A DNA stretch of 64,000 bases from Albophoma yamanashiensis (taxonomy: Eukaryota > Ascomycota > Sordariomycetes > Hypocreales > Ophiocordycipitaceae), in assembly GCA_001600555.1 (NCBI GenBank), contig BCKH01000005.1, positions 3,262,333 through 3,326,332 of the forward strand, read 5' to 3'. Of this stretch, positions 11,919 through 23,094 are shown piece after piece; the stretch's first letter is position 1; each line of letters opens with the position of its first letter. Below the pieces are notes generated by a model, which saw only the letters and a program-made list of their open reading frames with translations, made no database searches and was not told the DNA's origin. Made by a program: the position numbers and the translations under genes.

Positions 11919-12659
11919 GCGAGAAAGCCGTCATTCGCCGCCTGGGCACTCCCCGATCAGAGCGCAGGAGGAGAGGACAGCAGGGCACCGCAGGCTCATG
12001 TATGATAACAGATTTGCATCTTCACGGCGTCACATAAGGAAAGGAGGAATGTGTTGTAGGATCTAAAAGTTTTGCTCGGCCGTCTGGCATAGGAGTTGGC
12101 GACGGCCATTCTCGGCGATTTGCTTGGAAAGAAGCGGTCTCTGGTGGACCCACCGAGGGACCGTTACCTCTGGAGACAGGGTGCAGGATTGGCTCGGAGG
12201 CGACAGGTTTGTTGGCGACGCGCCGGCCGAGTGTCTTGGGAAAACGGAACCAGGAGCGCAATGGGACGGCGCGAGTCTGCTCAGCCCCGGGGCAAGGGGA
12301 CGGTTGACGGCACCGTACTGTATGGATATAGCCGACAGGTAGCTGTAATGATACCATGGACCAATTTGTCAGTCCGCGCAAGATGCCCGCGATTCTACGT
12401 GGGAGCGAGACGTGGTGCGGAGCGGAGGCTCCGTGCCGGGCGGCGGTGAACGGGGTGGGTGGTGGTGTCGGACCGCTCCACTAAAGCGGGAAGCGGCCGC
12501 GCGCCGGGCGCCGACGTCAACGCGTCTCCCATCCACACTCAACCACACGCGCCAGTCGCCGTATTCACAGCCAGCGCCGCATTCGCCGCATTCACAAAAG
12601 TAAAACGAGGCTACACTCCTCACTTCGAGAGCCCTTGCTCGCGTGCATGGCAGCACGAA
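11919..12659. other. Intergenic region between TSC2 and CENP-I
   Basis: This is a tandem arrangement: it should carry the TSC2 3' UTR and the CENP-I promoter. The right half is very GC-rich (about 12410-12520). No gene, RNA or repeat stands out. Confidence 0.55.
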
Positions 12660-15341
12660 ATGGCGGCCATTGCTGACGAGGATGTCAACCTCCTCATCCG
12701 GGACGTCATCGCCGGTAGGTCCCGTATCTCGTCGGCGCGCCTCACGGCCGACGAGGCCCTCGACCCTCGCCCCCTTCAACCCGATCACCTGCTCACGCGC
12801 TTCGCTCGCAGCCTCGCGCGTGCCGCCCAAGTCGCGCCCCGCCAGCGTCAAGCCGACGGTCGCGCAGCTCGCGTCGCTGGCCTACGAGCGCGGGCTGCTG
12901 CCCGACGCCCTCGCGCAGGCCGTCGACCTGGTCGCGGCGCCGAGCCTGCTCGACCAGGCGAGCGTCGGCGCGCTCGTGCGCAACCTGTACCCCGCGGGCG
13001 CCGTGCCGGGCGACGTGGTGCTGCGCGTCGTCGCGGCGCTGGGCCACGGCGCGCTGAAGCCGGCGTTGGGCGTGCAGGCCGCGCTGCTGCGCTGGCTGGT
13101 GCTGGTGTTCCACGCGCTGGCCGACAGGACCGTGCTGTCGAGGGCGTACCCCGTCCTGTTCAACCTGCTGGACACGGCGGCTATTAGGTACGCGCGCGTT
13201 GCTGCTCTCGACGACTTCTTCCGGCGGTGGTGCTGACAAGGGACAGGCCGCAGCTCGCCCATCTGCTGGCGCTCGTCACGCGGCGCAAACATGTCCGGCC
13301 GTTCAGGATCCAAGCGCTGTGAGTTGGCAGCCGTTGATGGCCTGGGCTGGACGACGGCTAAAATGTCTGCAGGCTCAACCTGTCACGGCAGACGGGAAAC
13401 GACCCCTGTCTCGTCGGGCTGCTGCGGGTCTTCAAGGACTACTACCCCGAGATCATTGTCGGAGAGGCCGTCCGCGGCAAGGCCTCGGCATTCAAGGTAT
13501 CTATACACATATGCCCTGTCGTGACGAGCCACAGACGCTCTGTTCTGACGCTCTGCAGCACCCCGACCCCCTGTGGCGCGCGCGGCTCGACGAGATCCAG
13601 GAGGCCCATCTCCAGCGCACCGAGGACCGCTCCTCATCGGCTCCCCAGGACGGCTTCAGGGTGAACCGGCCGCTGAACCGCACCCAGCGGCGCAAGCTCG
13701 TGCCCGTGGTCCACACGTCGCACGCAACAGAGGTACGCCGATGCCCGACGCCCGAGTGGTGGTGCAGAGACTGACCCATGCCCCCTCCCCCTCCGCAGGA
13801 CTCGGTCACGCTCGAGGAGGTCGAGAGCGCCGCCAGCTTCGTCCGGCACATGGACCGGCTCGAGCTGCCGAACCAGCTCGTCGCCGTGCTCGCGGACCCG
13901 CTGCTGCACAAGCTGCTGCTGCTGCGGCCGGGCGCCGAGGCGGACCGGCGCGTCGCCAACTGGCTCGGCGGCGTGCTGCGGGACGTGCTCGACGGCAGCG
14001 CCGACGAGGACACGCTGTGGGAGGTGTTGGAGGTGGTGCGGGACTTTGTCGTGCGGACCAAGGTGAGCATCCTGCGCTGTTGGGCTGGCGTCGAGTACGG
14101 CTTCTGACCATGCAGACGCTGCCGCCCGTGCTCCTCGACTTCTTCGCTCGCTTCTTCGAGCTATGGAGCGGTAACGGGCGGAGAGACCTCGTCTTTGACG
14201 TCCTCGCCTACGCCCCTCTTCACGACTTCCAAGGTATGACCACTGTGGATCGCGAACCGGAGAGCAGCCGTCTAACAGCATCCGATCCGCAGAGCTATAC
14301 GCACACATCTTCAAGCCTCTCGAGGCCGCCGTCCAGGACAACACCCCCGACACGCAACTCGCCCTTCTCTCCCTCTACACGACCCTCCTGCACCACTGGA
14401 CCGCCGTCCTGCGCTCCTTCGACACGCTCCCCTCGCACGCCAGCGCCTCCGTCACCGGCCTCGTGCGCCACGTCAACCTCCTCGCCCTCACGCTGCTGCA
14501 GACGCGCCCCGGCGTGGGCACCGAGTCGGCCGTCCTCGCCTTCTACGAGCAGTCGGTGCGCCTCGTCACGCACCCGCGGCTCTCGCCGTACATGCGCATC
14601 GAGCTGCCGCCGCCGCTGCTCGTCTACGGCTTCCTGTTCAGCGGCTCGCTCGCCACCGTCTCGCGCCTGTGCGCCGTCCTCGCCGCCTACAAGCGCGGCT
14701 TCGAGACGGCCATGGCCACGCGCGCCGCGCGGCAAAAGACCGGCGCCGAGGCGACGGCGGGCTCGCGCATCGACGCGCTGGCGTACGACCGGGCCTACGT
14801 CAACATGTACAACGGCTTCCTGATGGACATGTGCAACTGCTTCTGGCGCGCCAAGGCCTTCAGCGACACCGACACCAACGCACACGGCTGCATGCTCCCG
14901 CGCGCCACCGTGGCCGCGCTGGCGGGCTACGTCCCCGCCGTGGACAAGGCCTTCGCCCTCGCGTCGCTCTTCTCGCTGTCGTACGCGCCGACGCTGTGCC
15001 TGCAGAGCATCAGCCGCGTGCGCGAGCTGGAGGACGCGGCCATGGAGGCCGACGGCTCCATCAGCACGCGGCACGCGGGGCCCGTGACGCAGGCCAGCCT
15101 GAGCAGGCTGGCGACGGCGGGGGGGCTGCGGCTGAGCTGGCAGGACTACAGGATCGACGTGATCAAGACGCTCAGCGCCAGGGGGCTCCCGGGCGTGACG
15201 GAGCTGCTCAAGAACACCATGACGGTGCTCAAGACCGCCATGGATGGCAGGTCGAGCACGCAAGGGACGGGCTCGCAGGTAACCAGTTCGCAGAGGTCAG
15301 GCATACGGAGGGTGAGCACGCAGGGTCTGTCGTCACAATAG
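12660..15341 (+). CDS. mis6: Inner kinetochore protein CENP-I / Mis6
   Basis: Eight exons (12660-12714, 12812-13187, 13247-13318, 13373-13496, 13559-13732, 13799-14062, 14116-14233, 14293-15341) splice in frame to 743 residues. The protein is helical and matches the Mis6 family pattern. The diagnostic block runs through exons 2-4: LVRNLYPAGAVPGD, then LLRWLVLVFHALADR, then TRRKHVRPFRIQALLNL, then VGLLRVFKDYYPEIIVG. Mis6/CENP-I is part of the constitutive centromere-associated network and helps load or hold CENP-A at centromeres. It acts in the nucleus with CENP-H/K (Sim4 complex). The first exon is tiny (55 nt) and was chosen because MAAIADEDVNLLIRDVIA joins cleanly. The C-terminus is Ser/Thr/Gln rich. 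Coding GC content is very high. Confidence 0.9.
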
Positions 15342-15848
15342 CAGGTGTCAACGCGGGTGGCAACTATTTGAATTGCCGCCAATCTTCAGCTGGGCCCGAT
15401 CAAGTTGAAGTCGGCCAGAACCATCCTCCCCTTGGTTGAAATGCAGGGTATCAAAAAGAAAAGAAGACAATACCCAAGCAATGCCGTGCAAAGCAAACCC
15501 CTTCATATAACCCATGGCATGAATGTAGGACAAGGCAGAGTTGAGGCCCGCCCCTCGTCCCCGCCGTAGCAACGCCACGCACCCGTTGAATGATGTGCCT
15601 CTGGACCGTCCAGCCGATTTGTAATAAACCAATAACGCGCCAATAATGCAGTTGAGTGCCTCGTGTCTTTCGTCCGTTATTTTCCCCCCTCTTCGCTGCG
15701 TTTAAACAATGCGCCCAAGATGCAGTTGAGTGCCACGAGCACCACCAGCCCCCGTTTCCTGGCAGGCAGGACAAGAGAGATTAATGCTTGTGAGCGAGGA
15801 GCAACACCACCACCACATCCTCCTCCACCACCTCCACTCGAGGCGTGC
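15342..15848. other. Convergent 3'-3' intergenic region (CENP-I / CAF16)
   Basis: About 500 bp between two convergent stop codons, holding only presumed 3' UTRs. A CCACCACCA-rich short stretch lies at about 15807-15838. I see no gene. Confidence 0.6.
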
Positions 15849-16709
15849 CTAGTTCTCCCTCTGCTTCGACTCGTCGCCGTAGCCGCCGATCTTGATGCCG
15901 CCGAAGCCGTAGGTCTTGCCCTCGGACCCCAGGTTGGCCTGGCTCCTCGGGCCTCTCGCCTTGAGGTCGGCCCGGAGCCAGCCCAGGACCAGTTCGCCGA
16001 GACGGCTGTTGCCCGTGGGGCCGACGGTGCCGTCGATGGACTGCAGCATCTTGTCGGCCTCGTCCCACTCCTTGACGGTGCCGAGGTGCATGTGGACGAG
16101 GTGGGTGGGCCAGCCGGCGAGGTTGTCGAGGATGTGGGTGGCGTAGACGATGGTGCACTCGCGCGTCTCCGTCTCGCGCTTGAGCCAGCCGAGGAACTCG
16201 GCGCGGCTCAGGACGTCGAGGTCGACGGTGATCTCGTCGAGGAACAGCACGGTCCAGGGGCGCAGCAGGCCCATGGCGAGCTGGACGCGGCGGCGCTCGC
16301 CGTCGGAGACGGCGTGCATGCGCCAGTTGATGTCGATGTCGAGCATGGCGACCAGCTCGTCGCGGCGGTCCGGGTAGGCGTCGCCGCCGACGGAGCGCAG
16401 CAGCTCAATGACGCCGATGTCGTTGCGCACGATGGGGTTGAGGACCCATTCCAGGCCGAGGTAGGTGACGCCCTCGAGCGTCTCCTTGAAGGGGTCGACG
16501 CCGCAGATGGAGATGGTCTTGCTCGGGGCGAGGCGCTTGCCGGCGAGCAGGCGCAGCAGCGTCGTCTTGCCGGCGCCGTTGGCACCGATGAGCAGCGTGC
16601 GCGAGCGCGGCGGCAGGTCGAGCGTGATGTTGCGGACGCCCGTCGAGTAGTCGGGGAACGTGTACGAGAGGTCGTTGACCTGGACGCGGGGGGCTCCGGG
16701 CGTGGTCAT
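15849..16709 (-). CDS. CAF16: ABC-type ATPase CAF16 (CCR4-NOT-associated)
   Basis: An intronless 286-residue protein consisting of one ABC ATPase domain and no membrane segments. Walker A is GANGAGKTT, the signature motif is SDGERRRVQ, Walker B is VLFLDEI, and the switch His follows in YATHILD. The post-Walker-A segment ISICGVDPFKE and TYLGLEWVLNPIVR are typical of CAF16. In yeast CAF16 is a soluble ABC protein associated with the CCR4-NOT complex and the transcription machinery. The start at 16709 (MTTPGAP) is chosen because the in-frame ATG 17 codons upstream adds only low-complexity sequence from a GA-rich leader. It is transcribed divergently from the polymerase delta subunit gene. Confidence 0.9.
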   Translation of the reverse strand: MTTPGAPRVQVNDLSYTFPDYSTGVRNITLDLPPRSRTLLIGANGAGKTTLLRLLAGKRLAPSKTISICGVDPFKETLEGVTYLGLEWVLNPIVRNDIGVIELLRSVGGDAYPDRRDELVAMLDIDINWRMHAVSDGERRRVQLAMGLLRPWTVLFLDEITVDLDVLSRAEFLGWLKRETETRECTIVYATHILDNLAGWPTHLVHMHLGTVKEWDEADKMLQSIDGTVGPTGNSRLGELVLGWLRADLKARGPRSQANLGSEGKTYGFGGIKIGGYGDESKQREN

Positions 16710-17366
16710 TTTGGCGGATTGGTTTGGAGGTTTGGAGGGGGGGACGGTGAGAGAGATCAAGAGAGGGAGAGGGAGAGAGAGAGAGCGAGAGGATGAGGAA
16801 CGGCGGAGGAGGGTAAGTTAGTAGGGGAGTCGCAGTCACTGGGCTGGCTAGCCTCTTTTATATCACTGCGGCAGCTGCAGCAGCTCGGCCTGAACCGGAT
16901 CAGGCCACGGCGGTGATCCGAGTCAAAACGAAGAGCCGTCGGCGCCGTCCGCCTGTAAGCCGCTCGGCGTTCGGCATCACGCAGGACGGGGCCCAGCCGC
17001 GATGGGATTGCTCCGTCTCCCGCAGGCGATGACCCGGGGCGCCCGCGGATGGGGGAGTTGTGTAGCGCAGAGGGGGCACCCGACACTAACGGGCAGGGCA
17101 CCATCCAGCGGCGGCGGCCCTCAGCACCCTTCAGCACCCTGTCCAGCCAGCGAGGTCCCTCCTTCACACCGCCGCCAGCGGTTGACCCCGCCATGTGGGA
17201 CCCCTGCTGGCGAGCCGCCGAGCCCCGCCACTTTACGCCAGTCGCGTCGCGGGCTCGCCAGCGTCGTCCACCGACGCGTCGCAGCCTCAGTTATCTCAGT
17301 TATAGCTTCCCGTCGTCACCTCCAAGCTCGGCCGCCCGCGACACGCTGCAGCCCGCCGCCGCCGCC
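16710..17366. promoter_or_regulatory. Divergent intergenic region CAF16 / POL31
   Basis: 657 bp between two start codons, so it should contain both promoters. Close to CAF16 there is a GAGAGGGAGA-type purine tract (about 16748-16790), giving a pyrimidine-rich leader on the CAF16 strand. No gene is evident; a + strand frame opening near 17002 is explained by GC bias. Confidence 0.55.
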
Positions 17367-19083
17367 ATGGTCACTCTCGACGACGTGTCGGGGATGCTCC
17401 TCCAGAAGCTCGAGTAAGGCCCCGGGTCCCTGCTCTGCATCCGTCAAGGCACACGGAACGGCCTGTGGTGCTGTGCTGACTCTGCCCAGGGACGCCCCCG
17501 CGCAAACCCGGCTGCGAGCTCCGTCCTCGTACAAGCCGCTGCCCAGCTTCGCCCTCGACAAGCAGCGCTCCTACAAGCAGCAGTATGGCGACATGTACTT
17601 CCTGCGCCTCACCAAGATCAAGCCCGCCGTCGACGAGGTGGCCGCGGCGACGTGGGAGGGCACCACCATCGGCGGCGAGGAGGCCAAGCCCGTCGACCGC
17701 GTGCTCGACGTGCGCCAGGGCGAGCTGTGCTGGGTCGCCGGCACCGTCTACATGGACATGTCGCTCAAGCCCAACATCCTCGAGGACGTCTCCAAGGACG
17801 TGAGTGCTCTCTTGCTTCCGTTCGGCGAGCCATCTCTAACCCGAGCGCCAGCGGTGGATCTCGGCGCCCGTCTCGACCCAGAAGTACTACTCGGACGACG
17901 GCTCCGATCAGATCATGCTGGAGGACGACTCTGGCCGGATCCGGCTCGTCGGCGAGCTCCTCACCACCATCCCCCTCGTCACGGGCTGCATCGTCGCCGT
18001 CATGGGCACCGAGAACAGCAGCGGCGACTTCGAGATCATCGACATCAAGTTCCCCGACCTCCCTCCCCAGCCCGAGCGCTGGGCTCTCACCCAACCCCCT
18101 GCCGCCGCCAATGGCAACGGCAAGGTCAAGCAAGAGATCAAGGACGAGGACGAAGAAATGACCGACGCCTCGCAGAAACCCGGCAACAAGATCGCCATTG
18201 TTTCGGGCCTGTCCTTCTCGGGAACAGACGCATCCTACGCCTTGGAGCTCAACCTCCTCTTGGAGTACCTGCTGGGAGAGGCGCTAGGACCGCCAGCGCA
18301 GGACCAGGTCTCGCAGATCAGCAGGCTCATCATCGCCGGCAACTCCATCTCCACCGCCGTCGAGGCCAAGGTCGACGACACGGCCGGCGCTAAAAAGGTG
18401 AACAAAAAGTACGGCTACGACGCCAGCTCGTACAATGCGCTCCCGTCGCAGCTGTTCGACGAATTCGTCTCGGAGCTTCTCCCCTCCATGCCCGTCACGC
18501 TACTCCCCGGCGCTCAGGACCCGGCCAACGCGAGCTACCCGCAGCAGCCCATCCACATGGCCATGTTTCCCTCGGCGAGGGAATACGGACCGGATCCCTC
18601 AAAGTCGCCGCCGCAACCCGGCTGGTTCGACACCGTGACGAACCCGTTCGAGGCCGAGGTTGACGGCTGGAGGATCGTCGGCACCGGCGGCCAGAACGTC
18701 GACGACGTCTTCAAGTACATCGACAGCGACGACCGGCTCGGCATGATGGAGGCCATGTGTCGGTGGAGGTGCTGCGCCCCGACCGCGCCAGACACGCTGT
18801 GTACGACCGACCCGTATTCCGCGTATCCCCGCAGTGCAAGCCCGCTGACAGTATCGCAGGGAGCTACCCCTTCCAGGAAGATGACCCCTTTGTCATGAAG
18901 GCGTGTCCCCACGTCTATTTTGCCGGCTGCCAACCGGAGTTTGGGACAAAGGTAATCCACGGCCCAGACGGCCAGTCGGTGCGGCTCATCACGGTGCCCT
19001 CCTTTGCGGAGACCAAGGAGTTTGCACTGCTGGATACGGAGACGCTGGAGGTGTCGAGGGTCAAGATCGAGGCGGTGCTGTAG
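17367..19083 (+). CDS. POL31: DNA polymerase delta small (B) subunit
   Basis: Four exons (17367-17413, 17490-17799, 17852-18800, 18860-19083) give 509 residues. The order is an OB-fold region with QYGDMYFLRLTKIKP and GELCWVAGTVYMDM, then the inactivated calcineurin-like phosphoesterase fold of the DNA_pol_E_B family. That fold is shown by RLIIAGNSI, VTLLPGAQDPANASYPQQP, the WRIVGTGGQNVDD segment and CPHVYFAGCQPEF near the C-terminus. The protein bridges the catalytic subunit and Pol32 in the lagging-strand polymerase and is essential in yeast. The last intron splits the codon for Trp in the TAPDTLW..YPF segment, which confirms the splice choice. An acidic Lys/Glu insert (about bases 18120-18165) sits between the OB and phosphoesterase parts. 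Confidence 0.93.
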
Positions 19084-19336
19084 TTTACACGGCCATTTGA
19101 GCGAGAGGCGTTACACGTTGGTAGGCATAATACCCATTAGGCTTGAACACGTTACATGTGTCACGTTGAACATTCATCGACTTCGTCGTCTTTCCATCCA
19201 CTTTCAATTGCAGAGACGGACACATAGGTTGCTCCTCTCACGGTTGCGCCTACGACTAATTCCTAGCAATTCCACCCCCCAAAACCCTTCAAAGAAAAGA
19301 ACCACCTCTGTCTCAGCACCTCCGTCGTCGCCAGTC

Positions 19337-20650
19337 TCAGACTCCCTCGACGATAGCCTCAAACTCGGCCCAGGATTTCGTCAACCCTCCTACCGCCCGA
19401 TTCACAAACGCCCGGCAGAAGCTGTCGACGTACTCGCCCATTCTGTTAAGTGCCTCCTCCGCCTCGTCGGCCGCCTTGTCACGCGCCTGCTTGGCTCCCT
19501 CGTCGTTTGGCCAGTACGTACCCTCGGACTCGGACGCCTCCAGGCGGCACATCTCCAAGCGCCGGTCGATGTCGAGCCTGCAGCCGGCTCTTTCGGAGCC
19601 CCCCTCCATGTAGCGCGTCATAAGGTCAACCCAGAGGAACGGGCAACGCACGGCCCGCATGGCCTGCAGGACGGGCGAGTCGATGGCAGAGAAGTCCACG
19701 AAGGTGAAGCGGCCGAAGTTTCCGCCTATGGGGTCCCAGAGGGGGGCGACGCGCACCGTAAGGCTGCGGATGTTCGGCACAGGCTTGTCGGTGGGCTTTC
19801 TAGTCGCGAAGACGTTTATAGCGCTCGCCATTGTTTTCTTGGTATTCTCTGAGAAGCGGTTGTGCTCCGCCTCAATGATGATGCGTCGGAACAAGTGAAG
19901 GTGTTTGCCGACGTTGATGTCAAACGGTGTCTTGTCGGCTCCGCTCGAGGACGTACGTCCGACGATTGCCTCGTCCTCCTCCCAGTCAGAGTCGCTATCC
20001 CCGTGGTCTCCAAGGCCATCTTCCTCGGAGTCTGGACGTCTCGGCTCTGGCACCGGAGAATCGATCTGGGCGATGCGAGCCACGTCCAGAACCGCGGCGA
20101 CTGGATCTCGGAGCCGATAGTGGAATGTGTTTTGCCCGTAAAGAACCGTCAGGGCCTCTTCATAAAAAAGCCGACAAGTGCTGAGGATGCCGATGGTGAT
20201 GCCCAGCCCTTCGCTTTCTTTCTTCGCGCCCTCAGTCAGACGGGTGCTCCTCCGCTGCCTCTGGCGTCTGTATACCCGGCGCCACTGGTCGTAGACGAGG
20301 ATGGGTTTATCCACGCGGAGTATTATGCCGTAAATCTTCATTCTGACCTCTGCCGAAAGTTTATGCAGGTCTGACGGCTCTGGCTCTGGTTCTGGCGTTG
20401 GCTCCGGCGCTGACTCTGGCTCCGGTGCTGGTTCAGCAGGTCTGGGCCGACGCGTTCTCTGCTTCTTGGGCTTCCCGCCGCCGGCAGCCTTCGATTTCTT
20501 CTTCTCCTCTTCTTTCGCCTTCTTCTTCAGCTCCCTTTCTTTCTTCTTTGCTTCTTTCGCCTTCTTGATCTTCTCTTCCCTTGCTTTCCTCTTCGCTTCT
20601 TTCTCTTGCTCCTTCTTCGCAACCTCTTCTGGGGTGAGTTCATCATTCAT
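19337..20650 (-). CDS. Fungal orphan protein: Lys/Glu-rich coiled coil plus F-box-like/DUF7730-type module
   Basis: An intronless 437-residue protein. Residues 1-60 are an extremely charged Lys/Glu/Ala helix (repeated KKAKEAKKKE-like units), likely a coiled coil or nucleic-acid-binding arm. They are followed by a Pro-Glu repeat linker (PEPESAPEPTPEPEPEP). From about residue 95 comes a module of the kind seen in many uncharacterised fungal proteins: LHKLSAEVRMKIYGIIL, then GILSTCRLFYEEALTVLYGQNTFHY. It resembles F-box-like or DUF7730 proteins, in which a short helical motif is followed by a structured C-terminal part. No catalytic residues are seen and the cellular role is unknown. It lies 48 bp downstream of another same-strand ORF and could be part of one transcript with it. 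Confidence 0.7.
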   Translation of the reverse strand: MNDELTPEEVAKKEQEKEAKRKAREEKIKKAKEAKKKERELKKKAKEEEKKKSKAAGGGKPKKQRTRRPRPAEPAPEPESAPEPTPEPEPEPSDLHKLSAEVRMKIYGIILRVDKPILVYDQWRRVYRRQRQRRSTRLTEGAKKESEGLGITIGILSTCRLFYEEALTVLYGQNTFHYRLRDPVAAVLDVARIAQIDSPVPEPRRPDSEEDGLGDHGDSDSDWEEDEAIVGRTSSSGADKTPFDINVGKHLHLFRRIIIEAEHNRFSENTKKTMASAINVFATRKPTDKPVPNIRSLTVRVAPLWDPIGGNFGRFTFVDFSAIDSPVLQAMRAVRCPFLWVDLMTRYMEGGSERAGCRLDIDRRLEMCRLEASESEGTYWPNDEGAKQARDKAADEAEEALNRMGEYVDSFCRAFVNRAVGGLTKSWAEFEAIVEGV

Positions 20651-20698
20651 GTAGTCCGCAATCAGAATCAGTCCAACCTCGTTTCCGACAGGCGGCTC

Positions 20699-21514
20699 CT
20701 AGTCCGCGTCGTCGCTGTCGAGGCGATTGATGTCACCGGGGAAGATGTCTTCAGAAGCGGTAGGGAGGCCGCCGTCGCCGACGATGGCAAGACCATGTCC
20801 CTGTCTGGGTCTCCCGCATTTGCGCTTCTTGGAAGCGCGCTCATCTCCCAATATGAGTTTGCGAGGTCGTTCGGCCCTCTTCCTCTTTTTCGAACGCCTT
20901 GCCTTGTGTTTTGCGGCTGCAACTTGCCTGATTCGGTCGTCGTCGCCTCGGCGTTCTTCAAACTCGGAACGAGGCACAAAAATTTTGTGACTGGGTGCTT
21001 CTGGAGAGACAGACGATTCAACTTCCCTTTTTATGCCTTCATCCGGGCTTTGGGATCGTGCTGGCGTTTGGCGGCCGAGGGAGTGGTTGCCCTGCTCTGG
21101 TTGTACTTTATCCTCGTCGTTGGCTCCACCCTCGGCATTTCGTACCCAGACCATATCGTCCTCATGCCTGAGTGTTGCTTCATGAGACTCATGTTGGTAT
21201 TTATGATCTGTCTCATGTCTCTCCACGTTGAAATCGGTCTCGGTTCCAATCTCATCAAGTAGTGTTTGGCAAATGGCGACGGTATCAGCCAGCTCTCTGA
21301 TAGTCGAGGGCGACCCTGAGAATGCCGGTACTGTGCATGATCTGGTCTCAGAACTTTCATCTTCATTCGTGTCTCCTACGGTGGAAGATGTTTCTCTGAT
21401 GGTTTCTGAATCTCCGTCTGATACTGAGTCCTGGTGCATCGATCGTGGCGACATGGGGTCTGCCTCTCGTGAAGTTGGAGCCTGGCCTCTCGAGGCATCA
21501 TTGTCGTCTTCCAT
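20699..21514 (-). CDS. Hypothetical nuclear protein with AT-hook-like motif
   Basis: An intronless 271-residue ORF with ATG at 21514. It is mostly polar and acidic (Ser, Asp, Glu rich). The C-terminal third has a basic cluster (KARRSKKRKRAERPRK) and then KKRKCGRPRQGHG, whose GRPR core flanked by basic residues is the minor-groove AT-hook pattern. A nuclear, DNA-associated role is inferred from this alone. Its stop lies only 48 bp before the start of the lysine-rich F-box-like ORF on the same strand. They may be two genes, or one gene whose joining intron I could not place with good splice sites. Protein-level conservation is unknown. Confidence 0.5.
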   Translation of the reverse strand: MEDDNDASRGQAPTSREADPMSPRSMHQDSVSDGDSETIRETSSTVGDTNEDESSETRSCTVPAFSGSPSTIRELADTVAICQTLLDEIGTETDFNVERHETDHKYQHESHEATLRHEDDMVWVRNAEGGANDEDKVQPEQGNHSLGRQTPARSQSPDEGIKREVESSVSPEAPSHKIFVPRSEFEERRGDDDRIRQVAAAKHKARRSKKRKRAERPRKLILGDERASKKRKCGRPRQGHGLAIVGDGGLPTASEDIFPGDINRLDSDDAD

Positions 21515-21732
21515 TATGTCTTGGTAGAGTAATGGCGAAGGGGTTCAGTGGTAGAGTAGCAGTATGATTGCCTTCTGTCTGATTGCGTTGGAGGATCAAG
21601 ATTCCGCTCCAGGAATACTTCCAGGTTGAGTTGAAGGCTTATCTACAGAGCCAAAATTGAAAATTGTATGCGCAAGAACTGAGTTGAGGAAAGCTCAGCG
21701 GCTTGCTTGAAGCAAGTATAATGTGGGGAGGG

Positions 21733-21806
21733 ATATGAGTGATGAGAGATGTGAGTAGCGAGAGAGATGTGAGGGAGATGTGAGAGATGTGAGGGATGTA
21801 AGTGAG
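21733..21806. repeat. GAGATGTGAG minisatellite
   Basis: At least four imperfect copies of GAGATGTGAG, interspersed with GAGA and GAGG, occur in about 75 bp. The spacing is irregular (10-15 bp). Confidence 0.7.
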
Positions 21807-23094
21807 TTTGAGGTGCAAGAGGCTCGTTACTTTGGAGGTCAACTATAGCCTCATCTAGCGTGTCAACGAAACACGCTCTGCTTGTTGCAACGTGCAACAG
21901 CTCTCCCGCAAGTAAAATCTACGCATTCCAGTTTCGAAGAGAATGCTTAATAGCCTCGTTTTGAGATTATGGCTCGCCAATGTGCTCCAGCACATCGCGC
22001 CGCCCACGGACCGTGGCTGCACACCAGCTGCGCACCGATGTCTGTCGTCGGCCACTCCGCCAGTGTCTCCGAATGCCTGGTCAATGACCGGCGATGAAGA
22101 AGGCACATTCATGTCACGATGATGGTCCATCTTTGTCCCTTATTCTTCTCGTGGCCAAAGCCCAGGCTCAATTGAACACTTGTGGCCTAAACACGCTGGC
22201 ACGCTGAGCTTTAGAGGGCCAGGCTAACCAATCTCTGACTCTGGTGTCTCACTTCACGTCCTTGGAGGTATACAACAGTCTTTTCTTTTCTTCGTTTGCA
22301 AAGGCTCGCTCAATTCAGGCGGCAGCTGTCTGGGGAGCTCGAGGGCAACATGCATGTCTTGGCTGAGCGTTCCCGGACCAACCCGGAGACCAACGGTGAC
22401 CTCGTGGTGGCCTCGGCCGACACGACACCTTTTGTAGGTGGGCGCGCCCATCCCGGCCACGGCCAGAGGATCGCGCAGCCTGCGTTGAGAAAACTGCACT
22501 AGGAGCATGCCGTCGGTTCTGAGCCATTGACTGTGCGTCTGTTCCAACGTTGCAATTCGGGAGCATCTCGACGGGGAAGCCGCCGTAAAACGCCACCACG
22601 GGTGTCACTGAGCATTGAACCTGAGCCGAACCGGCGGTGGTCGCATGGCACATTGATCACGAGGTGCGCTACAGGTCTTGGTCCGAAACGAGCAAGCAGC
22701 TGACGACCTCCGAAGGCGTCTCCGAATTTCCGATTTACGACCATGCGCCCGTCGCCGTGCTCACCTTTGCAAGGTGAGTCGCGAGGATCGAGACAGGGAT
22801 GGCGGCGCGGACTCGTCGGTGAGCATGTTTGAGAGATAAGGGCGAGACACGACAGCAGCGGATATCGCCCGAACGCAGCTCAGACGGAGACGGCGGCAGA
22901 TAGATTGATGATACAGCACACGTCCAGACGGCAGGCCGACGCACGCGGACTCGCTCGCACGGTGGCGGCGTCGGGCGGTCCGCGCTGCTGGCGCAGAGTC
23001 GTCGTCAAGCGCGCAATCGGCAGGCGAAGTACCGGGTACATGGCGCTATCAGTGCGGGCGGGCGCGCCAAAAAGTCTCGTCGGGGAAGATATCG

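Noticed and set aside
15663..16796. 377-codon + strand frame
   Set aside because: It is the antisense shadow of CAF16 in GC-rich DNA; the translation is Val/Ala/Asp/Glu-biased without motifs.
17002..17366. In-frame upstream extension for the polymerase delta subunit region
   Set aside because: The stretch is low-complexity leader sequence; the ATG at 17367 gives the family-like N-terminus and splices in frame.
21536..21625. tRNA-like stretch: GGTTCAGTGGTAGAGTA resembles a tRNA D-arm/A-box
   Set aside because: No acceptor-stem pairing, no credible anticodon stem-loop and no proper T-arm (GGTTCRANNCC) follow at the right distance; treated as chance or a very degraded relic.
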